Assembly: GCA_001600415.1 (NCBI GenBank)
Contig: BCJX01000007.1
Coordinates: 1,282,319-1,346,318 of the forward strand
Direction of reading: 5' to 3'
Length of the DNA: 64,000 bases
Source: Pascua guehoae
Taxonomy: Eukaryota > Basidiomycota > Tremellomycetes > Trichosporonales > Trichosporonaceae
Shown here: positions 20,210-32,900 of the stretch, piece by piece
How positions within the stretch are numbered: the stretch's first letter is position 1
How the letters are laid out: every line of letters starts with the position of its first letter
Notes under the pieces: generated by a model
The model's input: the letters and a program-made list of their open reading frames with translations, nothing else
What the model was told of the DNA's origin: nothing
Databases searched by the model: none
Position numbers and translations under genes: made by a program

Positions 20210-22321
20210 ATGCCCCTCAGTCCAATTTCCGGCATCAAGCGCCTATGGAAGAAAAAGGAGCGTCCGTTGGGGCCCGTCGATACAGCTGGACACAATATAC
20301 GGTATGGGACATCCCTACAGTTAGTTTCTGTGCGAAATTGCGTTTGAGATCCGATGGTTGACAGTAGACCTACTGCTTCGGCCTGGAGCACACCTGGTCC
20401 ACGCCATCGCAACCCTTCGTCGTCGCCTCCGACCCACTCTACTCCGGCGCAACCCCTTGCTTCTCAACCAACCCCATCTCAATGGGTTACTCCCGATATT
20501 ACCTCGACTGCCACCACTCAGGACCCGCCCAACGCACCTTATCATCAGCAAATCCAAAAGGGCCAACTCCCGACTCCTCCTGCGCATCCAAAACTATCGT
20601 CGTCCTCACTCGGCACCTGCCTCAAGACCTTCGACAGCCCTTTACGCCAGCCATTCAAAGATCCGAAACTTGGAGTGCCTCCTGAACTCACTGTCAAGCC
20701 GTTGATGTTTCGCTTTTGGAAGCACGCCCCAGAGTTACGGATCCCCGAGAGATCCAATCCCAATTTGGCACGGTACATATGGCTCAGGCCAGCTACGATC
20801 GACCACGTTGACGACATGGTCGTTGACCTGTTCCGTGAACTCGACGGGTTTCACGCTCCGGGCCTGAGGGAGGTTCTCGACTACCGTAACCAAGGAGTTC
20901 AGGCGGTTGTTCGATCTGGTCCATTGCGGAACGAGTGGCAGCTTGTGGGCGATGAGTATGCCGATTTCGTCACCCTCGCCTCTGAGGTGCTCGGAAGGTT
21001 ATATCCAAACCAGCCACCAGCACTGCAGACTGAGATCCAACTAGTCTCGACAGAAAGTGACAGCAAGATCGACCTCGGAATTGCCTTCTGTACCAAGTGG
21101 ATGACCGCCACCACGAGGACTGTAGCATCCACGTGCGAGTATAAGGTCGAGGAGTCTTTCTCTGACGCGGCGCTCGACATCTTTGATGCGTTCTGGGACC
21201 TAGGAGGTCAAGGATCGTTTTACCTGCACACCGACGAGAAGGGCGAAGAAGTGCTTGAAGTAAATGCGCTACCTCCGACTGAATGGAGAAGCAATGAGGA
21301 AATCGATCGCGATATCGGTATGGTGGAACACATCCTGATGTCCGCTATCCAGGCCGTTTCTTACGCATACGAGTCGCATACCCTGTATAGCCTCTTCACG
21401 AATGGTAACAGGCACATTCTTGTGACGTATCAGCCTGCAAAAGACGCTACCCGCCCCGCCGTATTTTTCTCCAAGTCGTTTGGCCGCCGCACCAATGGCG
21501 AACATGTCAATCCTCGTCCGCACGGACCCAACCCACACCAATCGCCACCCCTCCTAGTCTACCCTCTCGCCATTGCACACGAAAACCTGAAACGGGACCG
21601 GAAGGCTGGTGAGGAGCTGGGTGTCGGTCCTGACGGCCGTCCACTCCAAAGTGCAGGCAGGGACGTCCACTCCCAAGCCGTATGGACGAACCTCCAGATG
21701 AGCAAGAAGGCCATGGATGAGTGGAAAACGAGACACGTCACACAACACCATGACACCCGCCCGAAACGTACGAAGGCTGCTGTCAACTACAACGACGACG
21801 ACACTCCAGGCCGTACCCCAGTAAAACACCTCGTGCCAGCCGATCTCGACAACAGCTTCAATTTCACTCCGGCGGGAGTAGGTGCGGGCTGGACACCACA
21901 AGGGGGGCCAATGACTGGCGGGGCAGCGCAGGGTAGCAGTGCGCAAAAGTCAAGCGGCCGACCCTCCATGCTCGAGGGTAGCATGCCACCGACCCCTACA
22001 CCTGCCCCCGGCGGGCGGGTCCGCCCATCGGGGGGTGCGCAGACGGGGGGTGCGCAGACGACGATGGGCGGCCAGCCGCGAGTTGCGGCCGCATACGCAC
22101 CAGGCGGACACACAACGATGCGACGCGCGGACGACACCCACATTACACACGGACAGAGCCCGACGCCACCCTCCAGACAGCAGGGCTCGGCAGTCGGCCA
22201 GCCGCCGGGCCAGATGCAGGGCATGCCGTCCGGTCACTCTCAGGCCAGGAGCACACCCACGCCGCCTCGGACAGGCGCGGCGCATGCGCGGACATATGAC
22301 GATTCACCGCGGAGGAGGTAG
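20210..22321 (+). CDS. Hypothetical protein, 682 residues
   Basis: A short first exon (20210-20301, MPLSPISGIKRLWKKKERPL) is spliced to 20365-22321 in frame. An alternative start is the ATG at 20354. After a Ser/Thr/Pro-rich leader, residues of about 125-440 form a globular region (RYIWLRPATIDHVDDMVVDL, FAMTA-free acidic helices, SDAALDIFDAFWDLGGQGSF, HILMSAIQAVSYAYESHTLY, LFTNGNRHILVTYQP) that I cannot assign. The C-terminal ~170 residues are Gly/Pro/Gln-rich and disordered, with a GGAQTGGAQT repeat. The overall plan recalls large lineage-specific proteins of Tremellomycetes. No membrane segment or catalytic signature is visible, so no function is proposed. Confidence 0.6.
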
Positions 22322-23245
22322 CCTGTGTTCCATCCCGCCCGCTGGGCTGCTCGTGGCTGCGGTGTAGGCTACATGTGTTGTTACAAATCGATGCTACTTG
22401 CTACATATGACCACGAAACTCTCTACCTCTCGCCAGATGTGCCACGCCATCACCTCCTCCCCATACCAAGCGTCATCTCTTCCTCAACCCAAGCCAAGCG
22501 TCGTCTCCTCCTTATGTTAAGCATCGCCTCCGCCTCATAGTCATTTTCCGACCTTGCTCGGGCGTCTCACCTTGTCGTCCAAGCCCAGCAAAATTGCTCC
22601 TCCTTTGCTGACTACGCCGATGGCTATGGGTTCGCCGCCCTTGTCGGCTCCTGGCGCGTGTGTGGCAGCGAGCGTGTCATTATTGTGGCGGGCCGCACGT
22701 GGAGGGCGGCGGCCTTGCCGCCCATCTTTGCCCACTCAACGCTTTGCCCACTCAATGTCGACGGGCCAGTCCTTTGCGAGGCGGTTGACTGACTCTTCCG
22801 TGTCGTCCTGTGGTTCAGCTGTTTCATGTGTACGGTGTGACTGACCACACACGGCGTGCTGGGTATATCCGCATATCTCCATATCCCCATGTCCTTAAGG
22901 ATTCGGATAACACGCCGGCTGTAAGCCGCCACCCGGCCTCGGCCTCCGGACCAAAGACGTGCCGGCACTTGTTGACCATCGTGTGAGCGGATGAGCGACC
23001 GCATGCCCATTCGACTGCATGCCCATTGACCATAACTGCATGACAGATGCAGCTCTCCACCTGTGCACATTGCTGCTTACACCTGGTTCAAGACTCCCAC
23101 CACCTTGCCATTACCGTTCACCCCGCTTGCTCTCTTCGGCTTCAGCAGCTCGCCGCAACCATTTCGCCTACCTTTGCCTCACCTTTGCGCTCTCGTCTCC
23201 ACGCCCCCACCCATCACCCATCAACCCCTCCAAGCCCCAACAAAC

Positions 23246-23297
<52 letters not shown>

Positions 23298-23335
23298 TCC
23301 CCGCCGACCCTTCCCCGCCCGCCCCGGATTCCAAG
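22322..23335. other. Intergenic region with a ~49-nt poly-C tract
   Basis: No gene seen over about 1 kb. Positions 23247-23295 are an uninterrupted run of about 49 C, ending 40 nt before the ATG of the cupin gene, within its presumed 5' UTR or core promoter. Run length may be affected by sequencing error. Confidence 0.6.
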
Positions 23336-23875
23336 ATGGCGCTCCACGGCCCGTTCCGGCGCATCATCACCTCGCACGCGTCCCCCACCTCGACCGACGT
23401 AGAGGTACACGACACGACGCCCCCGCTGCGTTCCGCCCTCGGCGGCAGCGCGGCACTCACGCCCCTGTTCGCCACGCTCGGCGTCCCAGCACGCTCCGCG
23501 CCCACACTGACGGACACGGACGTCGCCGAGGCCATGGCACTCGCACCGGGCGTCGTGACGCCCGGGGGCGTGAATGGCCAAGTGACCGACCTGGCGCCAA
23601 ACTTTCGCGTAGACTACCACCGCACGTCGTCGGTCGACTACAACATTTTTCTCTTTGGGAGCGCGTACCTCATCACGCCGTGTCCCGAGGGCGAGGGGGA
23701 GGGGGAGAAGCAGAATGAGAGGCGCACGCTCGTAAAGGCGGGGGAGATTGTCGTGCAGCGCGGCACCCTGCATGCGTGGGAGGCGGGGCCGGAGGGGGCG
23801 CGGTGGTGTACTGTGGTCGTTGCAGCTGAGCCTGTGGAGATTGCAGGCGAGAAGTTGCCAGATGTCGACTTTTAG
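23336..23875 (+). CDS. Cupin-domain protein, 179 residues
   Basis: Intronless. After a variable N-terminus the protein shows a small beta-barrel pattern: NFRVDYHRTSSVDYNIFLFG, then VKAGEIVVQRGTLHAW and ARWCTVVVAAEPV. The G-(D/E)-x-V-x-Q-x-G-x-x-H block corresponds to cupin motif 2; the first motif keeps the HRTSSVDY pattern of the fungal cupin_2-type proteins, with fewer canonical His ligands. A run of acidic and polar residues (EGEGEGEKQNE) is inserted in a loop. Such proteins are often uncharacterised or linked to oxygenase/isomerase chemistry. The start follows the poly-C tract and matches the protein's beginning. The family call is good; the reaction is unknown. Confidence 0.75.
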   Translation: MALHGPFRRIITSHASPTSTDVEVHDTTPPLRSALGGSAALTPLFATLGVPARSAPTLTDTDVAEAMALAPGVVTPGGVNGQVTDLAPNFRVDYHRTSSVDYNIFLFGSAYLITPCPEGEGEGEKQNERRTLVKAGEIVVQRGTLHAWEAGPEGARWCTVVVAAEPVEIAGEKLPDVDF

Positions 23876-24028
23876 GTGGGTCAGAATGTGTGAGCACAGG
23901 GTGCTAATGACAGAGACAAGGCGTCGCAGCGTGGACGTAGATTGGCAGGTAGTTGGGCACCATGCATGAGTGTGATTCTATGCTATCTCCTCCGTCCTAG
24001 ATCTCCGGCGTCTTAGATCACCTGGGCA

Positions 24029-26096
24029 TTATTCCGAAGGCTCAGAAGTGGCCGCCTTGACGTCCAGCTTCGCCACGCCCTCAGCCGCGGCATCAACCTG
24101 TGCCGAGCTGCTGCTCGACTCGGCTGCCTCGCGAGGAGCAAATGCTGCCATGTACTGGATGTCAGTTGTTTGAACCGGACGGGGCTGCGCAACTCACCCG
24201 TTTGTTGAACTGATGGTGCCCTGGCACACGCTCTTCGATCAGCTCGGTGGTGTGGTCCCCAAATGTCGGGGGCGGTCCGTCGTCGGTGGCCGTCTTGACC
24301 ATCGTGATGAGCTGAGGGTGAGCCAAGCAACAAGCGAAGTCTCATGCCGAAGCGGAATCTCGGTCGTGTAGAGGTAGTGCCAACGCCCTAGGAACTTTCA
24401 CGCTTTCAGGCTCCAGGTTACTCACCCTACGCTGCCACTTGCCAAAGTCCTGCACACTTCCTTCACCCCACTTGAGCTCCTTCATGCCCTCGACCACTGG
24501 CACATCGACGTGGTCATAGTCCTCGCCGACAGTAGGGAGGAAGAAGACGAGTCGGCCACCGGGCACAAGGAGGTAGCGTGCCAGCTGGACGAGGTCAAGG
24601 GTCAGGTCCACAAGCTCGTACGGCTTGGACGGGGGCAGGTAATTCTCTTGCCTGTCGGGTTAGCAGCTGATTTTGGGTAGCACTACAGCTGTACCCACCG
24701 GTGTGCAAGCGTTCCGTCTGGCAAGACGACCGGCTCCTCGTGCAGAACGTTGCGTCGGCGCCCCGCCGACTTGCCTGTGCGCTTCGCTCCGGCACGGACT
24801 CCGTCTGGGAACCATTAGTAGCTATTAGTTGGAGCACTGTAGCTACTCACATGGAGGGTCAGTGACGATGGCATCCATCCAGCCGCCTCGCCGCCAGGGA
24901 CCTTGGGTAATGTCAAAGTTGATGTTGTCGAGGAAGAGATGCTCGACGCCATACTGCTCGGCTGCGCGAAGGATCCCTGGCTTGATGCCCTTGCCCTTGA
25001 CTACACGGGTTAGTGTGAAGAATGGGAACGCGGGCGCAACTCACCCTTCCCCCTGAACTGCCTCGCGTCGATATCAGACCCCAGGACGCTCGCGCCCCAG
25101 ATTGCGGTCGAGTAGAGTAGCGAACCCGTGCCAACGAATGGGTCGTAGATAATCTTTCCTGGAGCGGGCTGTGGGTCAGACAGGTTCCAATGATTATGGT
25201 AGCAGCTGTTATGGTAGCAGCTGTTGGAGACTCCATCAATAGAACACCCACCAAAGCCTGGCCAGCAAGCAACAGTCCCATTTCGGATTCCATGCTCGTG
25301 TTGCCGTAGAATGCTCGTTGCTTGATATCCATGACGTTCATGATGGGACGCGCACGAGACACGCCGACGCGGCGTCCGAAATAGACCTCCACAAAGTTTC
25401 CGTCGCGCTTGAGGCGGGCCTCCTTTGTGTGAAGCGTGACGTGGTCGTCTACAGTGTGAGTTGGTAACACGGCCGAGACCACGACCAGAGAAACGAGACG
25501 AGGGGCGCCTCCACACACAGTCTCTCGACGGTCCTTGACTCTGAACCACACTCACAGTCTTCCAGTACAATAAACTCGACTTCTGGGTTCTTCAAGTCAA
25601 TCGTGCCCCGCAGCCCCGTCCAGTCGAAGGCGTTAATGACCTCTCGGGAACGGCGGTCAAGCGCACGGTTGTTGACGCAGTCGACTTCAAACTTGAAGCT
25701 CGCGTCCATGTCGGGATCGAAGAGGTGCGCATTTTCCTTGAGCTTGGCGTGGAGCTCTTCGTAGCTCTTTGCCTGTGCATAGAGGCGAGACGCAGAGCTG
25801 GCCGTTAGGGGGTGTGAACGAAGCCAGGTTGGGGGCGGAAGCGAAGCAGTCGACCTCCCGGGTGCAGCCGCCGTGCTGCCAAAAGAAACATGGCACAAAA
25901 CTCACATGATCAAGATGCCGCGGTCCAACAGGCGCTCAATGTACTCCTCCTTGTCGACGTCGATGACGACCACGCCGCGCATGAGGTCCTTTGAGACGAA
26001 CCTGATCTCGAAGCCGTACAGCTGCGAGATCGAGAGCATCTCCGGGATGCGGAACGTGAGGTGCTCGAGCGACACCCGCAAAAAGTAGAGCGGCAT
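24029..26096 (-). CDS. TRM11: tRNA (guanine10-N2)-methyltransferase catalytic subunit (Trm11)
   Basis: At least eight exons are visible. The first starts MPLYFLRVSLEHLTFRIPEM at 26096, and the last ends SEPSE at the stop codon at 24029-24031. The N-terminal half is the THUMP-type region (SFKFEVDCVNNRALDRRSRE; VYFGRRVGVSRARPIMNVMD). The C-terminal Rossmann methyltransferase has IIYDPFVGTGSLLYSTAIWG (SAM-binding motif I), GSDID, and TDPPYGVRAGAKR (catalytic DPPY). With Trm112 it makes m2G10 in cytoplasmic tRNAs. One intron (about 25170-25250) carries a direct doubling of a 16-bp unit containing ATGGTAGCAGCTGTT. The gene is divergent from the PTPA gene, with 254 bp between start codons. Confidence 0.92.
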
Positions 26097-26350
26097 GGTG
26101 GCAGCTTGTTGAAGGATATGTCAAGTGTTGAATAAAGAGTTGTGTGCACAAGGTGCAAAGCAAGAGCAGCACTCGGCCGACGCGACCACGTACGAGGACA
26201 ATGAGCCGCAACATGGACATTGCAGCAACTTTCCGCCAAGGCGAAAACAAAAGGTCACGTGATCTATCCAGCAACTGATGTCGTCACACGACACGAATCT
26301 CGTCTTTGTCTTGCTTGTTCTCTTGATCACCATTCTTTCAACCGCCCACA

Positions 26351-27847
26351 ATGTCAAGCCACGACACTTTCGCCATGCCACCCCCTCCGGTGCCGACGCG
26401 TCGTACTCCGCCATCAGCTACTACTGCTTATTCGTCGGGTCGAGCCACTGGCGCAACTGGGAGTGGGAGCGTTGCACCAACAGGAGCTCCGAACGCCATC
26501 ACCAACGCACCATCCGCTTCAACGATGGCTATTGAACTCCCTTCGAACCCGGTCCTGCCTGCTCATGTCATTACGACCGATGCACGCGTCGCCGAATGGA
26601 CCCATACGCCTGGATACCGAGGATACGTGGGGTGGCTCAAGCGCCGGTGCGAACGGATACGTGGAAGGAAGATTGTCGAGGGAAAGGAAGGCGCGTCCCC
26701 AGTGAGTTGAACGGTAACCAAGAGCCTTCCTCCGCGTTGCTCTCACGGCCATCTGGGGAAGCAACGTTGGACTGACGATTCACTTGTGCTTTACTCTTCC
26801 AGGCCGCCATACTGACACCCAGCCGATTGTGTCACTCCTTTCAATGCTTGACGATCTCTACGCATGGGTCGACGAGGTCCCTCCCCAGCCGCAGGCGAAT
26901 CAGCGCTTTGGTAACCTAGCGTTCCGCGACTACATTGCGCTCGTGGAAAAGGTGGGTGGATAATCCCCAACACGGCAGCATGGCCAGAGTTGCCCACAGC
27001 TGCTGAACTACCGCTTGGATAGCTGAATCTGCTCCTCCCTGGTACATGTTTGCTGACGCCACAGCGCCTTCCCCCACTTGTCACTGCCATGTCGCTGCCG
27101 CCTCACCTCGAGGGCCAGCTCCTGCCGCTTCTCCTCCAGTCGCACGCCTTCGGCCACCCAACGCGCCTCGACTACGGCACAGGCCACGAACTGGCGTTCG
27201 CTCTTGGGCTGTGGTGCTGCGTCGTATCTGGATGGGTGGCGACGGAGGAGGACCAGGATGATCTCGTTTTGCGTGTCTTCCCACGGTGGGTTGTCGGTTT
27301 ACAAGGAGCAGGCTCACCCACCAGCTATCTCGACCTCACGACGCTGCTACAAAAGACATACCGCCTAGAACCGGCCGGCTCGCACGGCGTGTGGGGACTG
27401 GACGACTATTGCTTCCTCCCATACCTGTTTGGTAGCGCCCAGCTCCTCGGCGGGGACGTTACGCCCGCGGACGCCCTGCGGGCTGCGACCACCACAAAAG
27501 GTCCCTTTACTGACCTGTACACGCTGAGCCTGCACCGTGTGGGGCTGTTCAAACACGGCGCCGCGTGGAGTGAGCACTCGCCCCTCCTCGACAGCCTTGC
27601 ACAGTTTCCAAGCTGGGTAAAGCCCCACTCGGGACTCGTCAAGATGTACGCTGCAGAGGTGCTCGGCAAGCGTGTCGTCGTCCAGGGACTCTATGTTGGT
27701 GGGTGGTGCTGGGGCAATGACCTGCCGCCTGAGGAGCACACGCGTGAAGCCGCGCCGTCGCCGTTTGCAGCAGCGACGGGCGCGCCGTGGAAGACGCCGT
27801 CACAGGTCGGCGCGGATCGGCTGCGTGGGACGCTTCCACGGCGATAG
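26351..27847 (+). CDS. PTPA: PP2A phosphatase activator, PTPA/Rrd family
   Basis: Three exons (26351-26701, 26823-26951, 27065-27847) give 420 residues. A disordered Pro/Thr/Ala-rich leader is followed by the PTPA fold. Diagnostic stretches are GYVGWLKRRCERIRGR, FGNLAFRDYIALVEKRLPPL, HPTRLDYGTGHELAF (the conserved YGTGHE) and GVWGLDDYCFLPYLFGSAQL (the conserved W-G-L-D-D-Y). PTPA is a peptidyl-prolyl isomerase-like chaperone that activates PP2A-type phosphatases. The first intron ends at a second cag (26822); the earlier cag would break the frame. I cannot decide between the Rrd1 and Rrd2 branches. Confidence 0.93.
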
Positions 27848-28837
27848 GGGCGTGTTTGGTTGTATGGCATTGTATACGCCATGGATTTGTTGTGGCGAAG
27901 TGGCCGACGTTGTGACCACTGCTTCTCATCTTCTGTTTCCTGAGGGAAGCGCGTGCCGTCTGTGTGCGACCCGCACACGATCGAGCGCCTTCAACGGGCG
28001 TTCCCTGGGGCTCTCAGTAGTGTGCCCCGACGCTAATGTGCCTCCTGCACTGTTCAAAAGTCACCCAGTGGCGGTGAGGCGTTGTTCTGATGGCAGTGCA
28101 ACCGAGATATTAGAGCAGCTTGGCGTTGCGAGCTGACAATTCCTTACCGTAATGACCTCCACAAGAGGACGAATGCGCTGCACAAGAAGCCGCCAGGTCT
28201 GGACATGGTCATTGGCAAATCGCCACCTCGCTGATTCACGAACTCGAAAAGGCGGTGCACGGCGTTCATGGTTGAGCTGGGTTCATTCCGATAACGCGCG
28301 AGGAGTTTCACACGCATTCTTATCCGTGGTACGGAGCGGCACACAGCGGCCAGCGAGATATCCAGCATCCCACCATGACGACGAGTTGCACCCGCGCCCA
28401 AGACTCTTCTAGACTCGCGTCCAAGCACAAGCCAAGGTACCAAGGTGTTCCGCCAAGGCAATGCGGTGCACGCAGCACGCAGCGTGCAGGACGCGCTTTG
28501 CGGAATGCCATACGAAACGGCGGGCATGTCCGAAGCCGAAAGTCCGACGCCGGGCGGGCGGCGGTGCCATGACGTAAGGTTCCGAGCAAATTAATTCCCC
28601 GCAGGTGATGGCCAGGGGCGGTACGGCAGTGGCGGTGGCGGTACACCAACGGCGCACGATGGAAGTATGCACCGTCACGATGTTGTTGCAGAGATATAAA
28701 TAGGTGAAACTTTGAGCACAGACGTGTTGATGCTCACGACAGACGCGTACGCCTGCACCACACCATCGCATCATTGCATTATTGACATTAAAGAAACCCA
28801 TCTCAGCCACCACAACCATCAAGCCACACCATCTACC
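27848..28837. other. No gene seen
   Basis: About 1 kb between the PTPA gene and the membrane protein gene. Overlapping frames on both strands lack recognisable features. The last ~120 nt contains a TATAAATA at about 28695 and is the likely promoter of the next gene. Confidence 0.4.
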
Positions 28838-29812
28838 ATGCGCCACACCATGTCCACCACGTCCACATTCACACTCGCCTCGACACTCATCCCCACTCTC
28901 CTTCTCGCCCTCCCATCTCTCGCTGCGCCCACCTCACGCCTCTCGCGCCGCGACGACGACGACGACGACGACCTCTCGGGCGGCGCAAAGGCCGGCATTG
29001 CCATCGGCGTCATTGTCGCCGTCGCGCTGGCGGGGACGCTGGCGTGGAAGTGGCGCGTGCGTGTCCGGCGCCGCAGGCAGAAGAGCAGGCGCGGGGATAG
29101 GGTGAGTTGGGACTGTCGTGAGCCGAGGTGGGGCGCGTGGGGCGTGAAGCGTGGGGCGTGGGACGTGCCGGGTGCCGCGCAGGAGAAGGGAGAAGTAAGA
29201 CGAGGGGCGTGAGGCGAGAGACGAACGAGGGGGCACGGGGGCAGGCATGTGCGGCGGAGATACGAGCGCACCACAACCGCGACGCGTACAGCCTGGTGCA
29301 ACAGGTACACTTCGAACCTCTAAGCCGAGTCCGCCGGTCTACCGTGCACCGGCACCACCCCACGCGCCTTCCATACCCTGTGTCCATGCGTTATTTCCAC
29401 TTCTTGCAGTCCTCGAAAGCACAACTAACCGCAGCCCGACCCCAACGACTCACACAAGGACTCGCACACCGTGGAGCCAAACACACGCCCCCAGCATGCG
29501 TCTGCGCCCACCACGGGCCACACGGGTGCACCGTACACCCCCGCTCCGGCCGCCCACGTCCCACCGCCGTCGACGGCTCCTGCCCTTCCTCCTCGTTCTG
29601 CACCTAGCCTCCCTCCCCGTTTCTTACCCGGCACCTCGGCCTCGTCTGATCCCTCCGTCGCAGGTCCCACCGCCACACAGCCCCCGATCCCGCCGGCTGC
29701 GGCGCGGTCAGCCACGGTGGGGCCATACAACCCGCAGCAGGCGTACGAGCCCAACGCTGTGCCGCCGCCGGCGTACCATGCCGACGCGCCAGTGGTGCCC
29801 GCCAAACACTGA
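28838..29812 (+). CDS. Single-pass membrane protein with signal peptide and disordered tail
   Basis: Exon 28838-29101 is joined in phase 0 to 29435-29812 across a 333-nt intron, giving 213 residues. Residues 1-30 look like a signal peptide (LASTLIPTLLLALPSLAAP). An Arg-Arg-(Asp)7 stretch follows, then GGAKAGIAIGVIVAVALAGT as a single transmembrane helix with a basic stop-transfer RVRVRRRRQKSRR. The remaining ~125 residues are Pro/Ala/Ser/Thr-rich and cytoplasmic by the positive-inside rule, with VGPYNPQQAYEPN and PPPAYHAD motifs. Fungal proteins with this plan are often wall or stress sensors or vesicle adaptors, but the ectodomain here is very short. The intron is G-rich and full of GGGGCGTG-type repeats. 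Confidence 0.65.
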
Positions 29813-29983
29813 GGCCGAGACCAGTCTAGCGTAGGGATAAGTCTGGGGTTGTAATTGTTTTGTTTTACGGACACTGTATGTGCTCAATGAACGGAAACGC
29901 AGGGACAAGGACAATGCAGATAATATGCCACCATGATGCCAAACCCTCTCTGTACTATTGGTGTAAAATGCGCGTGTGTCTAT

Positions 29984-32900
29984 CTACTCTGCCTCCATCT
30001 GCGCCTTGAGGAGCTCGACGACGTGCTCTGCTGCTTCGGCGGCGGCTTCGTCCGTCCACGACGTCTCGAGCAGGGCGTCCTCGAGGTCGGGATCAATGTC
30101 GTCGTCCGAGAGCGCGAGGTAGAGGGCTTCGGCTGTCATGGAGCGGATCTGCGTGTTAGCCGTGTGTCATTGTTGCGTCGATGCAGCTGCTGAAAATACC
30201 CAGCGACTCAGGTCGACCGCAAGCCACAACTGTAGCTCATGGATCGAGCTCATGCCTGTGACGAGCAAGGAAGTATTGCGGGCCAAATGTCGCTACTCGT
30301 ACTCACCCTCGGGAACCGGTGGCCCAGAAAGGCGCCGATGGCGTCAACGGCCCGCACACGGAGGTACGGCAGCCGGAGGCCAGCGACGACGACGCGCATG
30401 GCGGCGCCGATCCGGTCAATGCTCTTGAGAGTCGCGACGCCGCGGGTCGCGAGCGCCAGGCTGCGTGTGCCCGTCTTGGCCTTGTCTGCGTCGCTCGGTG
30501 CCGCACCTGTGCTCTGTTCCTCGCTAGCGGCGTCGGCCTCCGACGAGAGCAGACGCGCCAGGAGTGTGAGGGCGGGCACGGCGATGCGGTTCGAGCCGAG
30601 GTTGGCGGCGAGGAGCGCGTTGACGTCGCCTACGACCACGGTGCGGAGGTTATCCTCCGCGAGGGCGCGTGTGAGCGGTCCAAGTGCGCGTTCGGCCTGG
30701 GGTTAGGAGTGCTATTCATGTGTTTGGGTGGGGCGACTAACCGTAGAGTTCACAGCGCTGCCTGCGCTCTGGAGGAGACCCGCGACGATGGCAGGGCGCG
30801 ACGGTGTACGGAGAAGAGCGAGGCCAGAGGAGAACCACTCCGCCGACGGACGGGTAATGCATCCAATCGCACCACTCGGGGCGGCCATGGCATCCGCGCC
30901 CGGCCAAGACCACACCGTCTCGGCGCCAGCGGACAGGAGCACACCCCACGCCTCGGTCGCGGCCTCGCGGAGCACCTCGAGTTTCTCAAACGCCTGCTTT
31001 GCGATCCCTGCGACGGTGGCATCAAACGCAGCCTGCGGCACAAGGGTGGTAGTGTCTGGAAGCGGCGCAATGGCAGCAACCACTCGGCCGAGCGCGCGCA
31101 CTGCGGCAGTGCGGATCCACGAGCCGACGTCGCCGCGCTGGTCGGTCGTATAGTCGTCCAGCGCGCGGGTCATGGCCGCAAGGACACGGTGGAGTGTGGG
31201 AGTGGAAACTGGCGTGAGCTCGGATGGTAGAATAGACTTACGAGGGAATCCTCCTGCCGGGCGCTGGCACGCAATGTCCGCGAGCGAGCGGACTGCGTTG
31301 CGGCGTGTCTCGACGTCGGCCTGGGGTCAGCGTTGGCAACGTGTTGCTCCTATTGAAGACGAAAGAGTCAACCGGTGGCGTCCACCACCCAACATACCTT
31401 TGCAGCAGGCTCGAGGAGGCCGAGAAGCGCAGTAACCGGCCGCTCGGCGTCGCCGGCAGCATACTGAAACTGCCCCAGAGACAGCGCGTTCGCTTGGCGC
31501 TGCGCCTGACGTGCCGAGTTGAGATCCGCAATCGCGCGAGCGACGTACGCCCTGGAGTCCGCTGGGCGCACCTCTGAAATACGACGGCATGCCGCCGCCA
31601 GCGCCTCGTGCACGTCTGCCTCGCGGCGGCGCGTGGCTGCCTCAAAGAAGCGCGTAACTGGCGACAGGTCGGCGGTGGGCGTGACGGCCGCCGCGGTGAG
31701 GTTGCAGCCTGCGGCGATAATCTCGGGCGCGTTGGCAGTCACGAGTGCGGCGGGGCGGATGCGCACGAGGGACGCGAGGATGGAGGCACGGGCGCTGTCG
31801 TCGACCAGCGGCGCAATGGCGGCGAGGGCGAGGAGGGCGCCGTGTGCGCTGAGCGGGTCGAGCGAGGGGATGTGGGCTAGTTCCCGCTCGATCGAGTCTG
31901 GGATAGCCGACGTGTCGAGGGCGAGGAGCGCGGCGAGCGCGGCCGCACCGGCAGAGCGCATGGCCGCGTCCCAGTGCCGCAGGGTGATGTGGTGGAGGTG
32001 GTCGCGCAGGGCTGCGCGGTACACGGCGTGCTCGGCGACCGCAGGGGCCGAGTTCGTGAATGCCTTGCGGCGCACCGAGACCGAGTAAAAGTCAGTCTTG
32101 GCGAGCACGTCAATGCCGGCGGGGTAGATGCCGAGACGGCCCACACCCTCCTGGAACGCTGCCGATGCGGCGCGGCGCACGCCGACCTCGCGATCAAAGA
32201 CGGCGACACACACGAGCGTCGTGGCCATGCGGTCAGCAAATGGGGCGATAGTCTCTGGCGAGGCGGCGCGCGACAGCGACCACAGAACATAGGCCGCTGC
32301 GTCGCGCACATTTGACCCGATCGAGTGCGATGCACGGCGGAGGTCGAATGTGAGCGCCTTGACAACCCAGGGCACGGCGTCGGCGACCGCGTCAGCAGAC
32401 AGCAGACCACGGCGCGCCAGCTCGGCGACAGCGAGACACACGCCATGCCACCGCGCTTCCCCGCGCGTCGACTCGAGGCCGCCGAGACCCATAGCCCCAC
32501 GTCCGGCCGCGCTGCCTCCGGGGTCGACGACGGTGCCAAACTTTGTCTCGAGGACGGGCTCGTCGTCTGTGCCGGCGTACAGACCAATGGTGGCCGCGAC
32601 AATCTGGTCGGCAAGGTCGGCGGGCAGCAGGGCCGAAATGCGCGCAAGGTACTTTGCCGCAGAGTAGCGGACAATCGTGTCCTTGTCCCCGAGGGCGGAC
32701 ATGAGGTCGTCGAGGACCTCTTCGATGCCGTCCGGGAGCTCGGCGTCGGGGTCATCGCGGTATCCGCGATGCAGGCGGGCGAGCCACCAGCGCCCGCGGG
32801 CCTTGACGGCGAGCTTGCGGATGAGACCCGAGGACGCGGCCGTGTTGCCGCCCGCGAGGTGGGGGATGAGTGTGTCGTCGAAAAACGCCTGCAGGAGAGG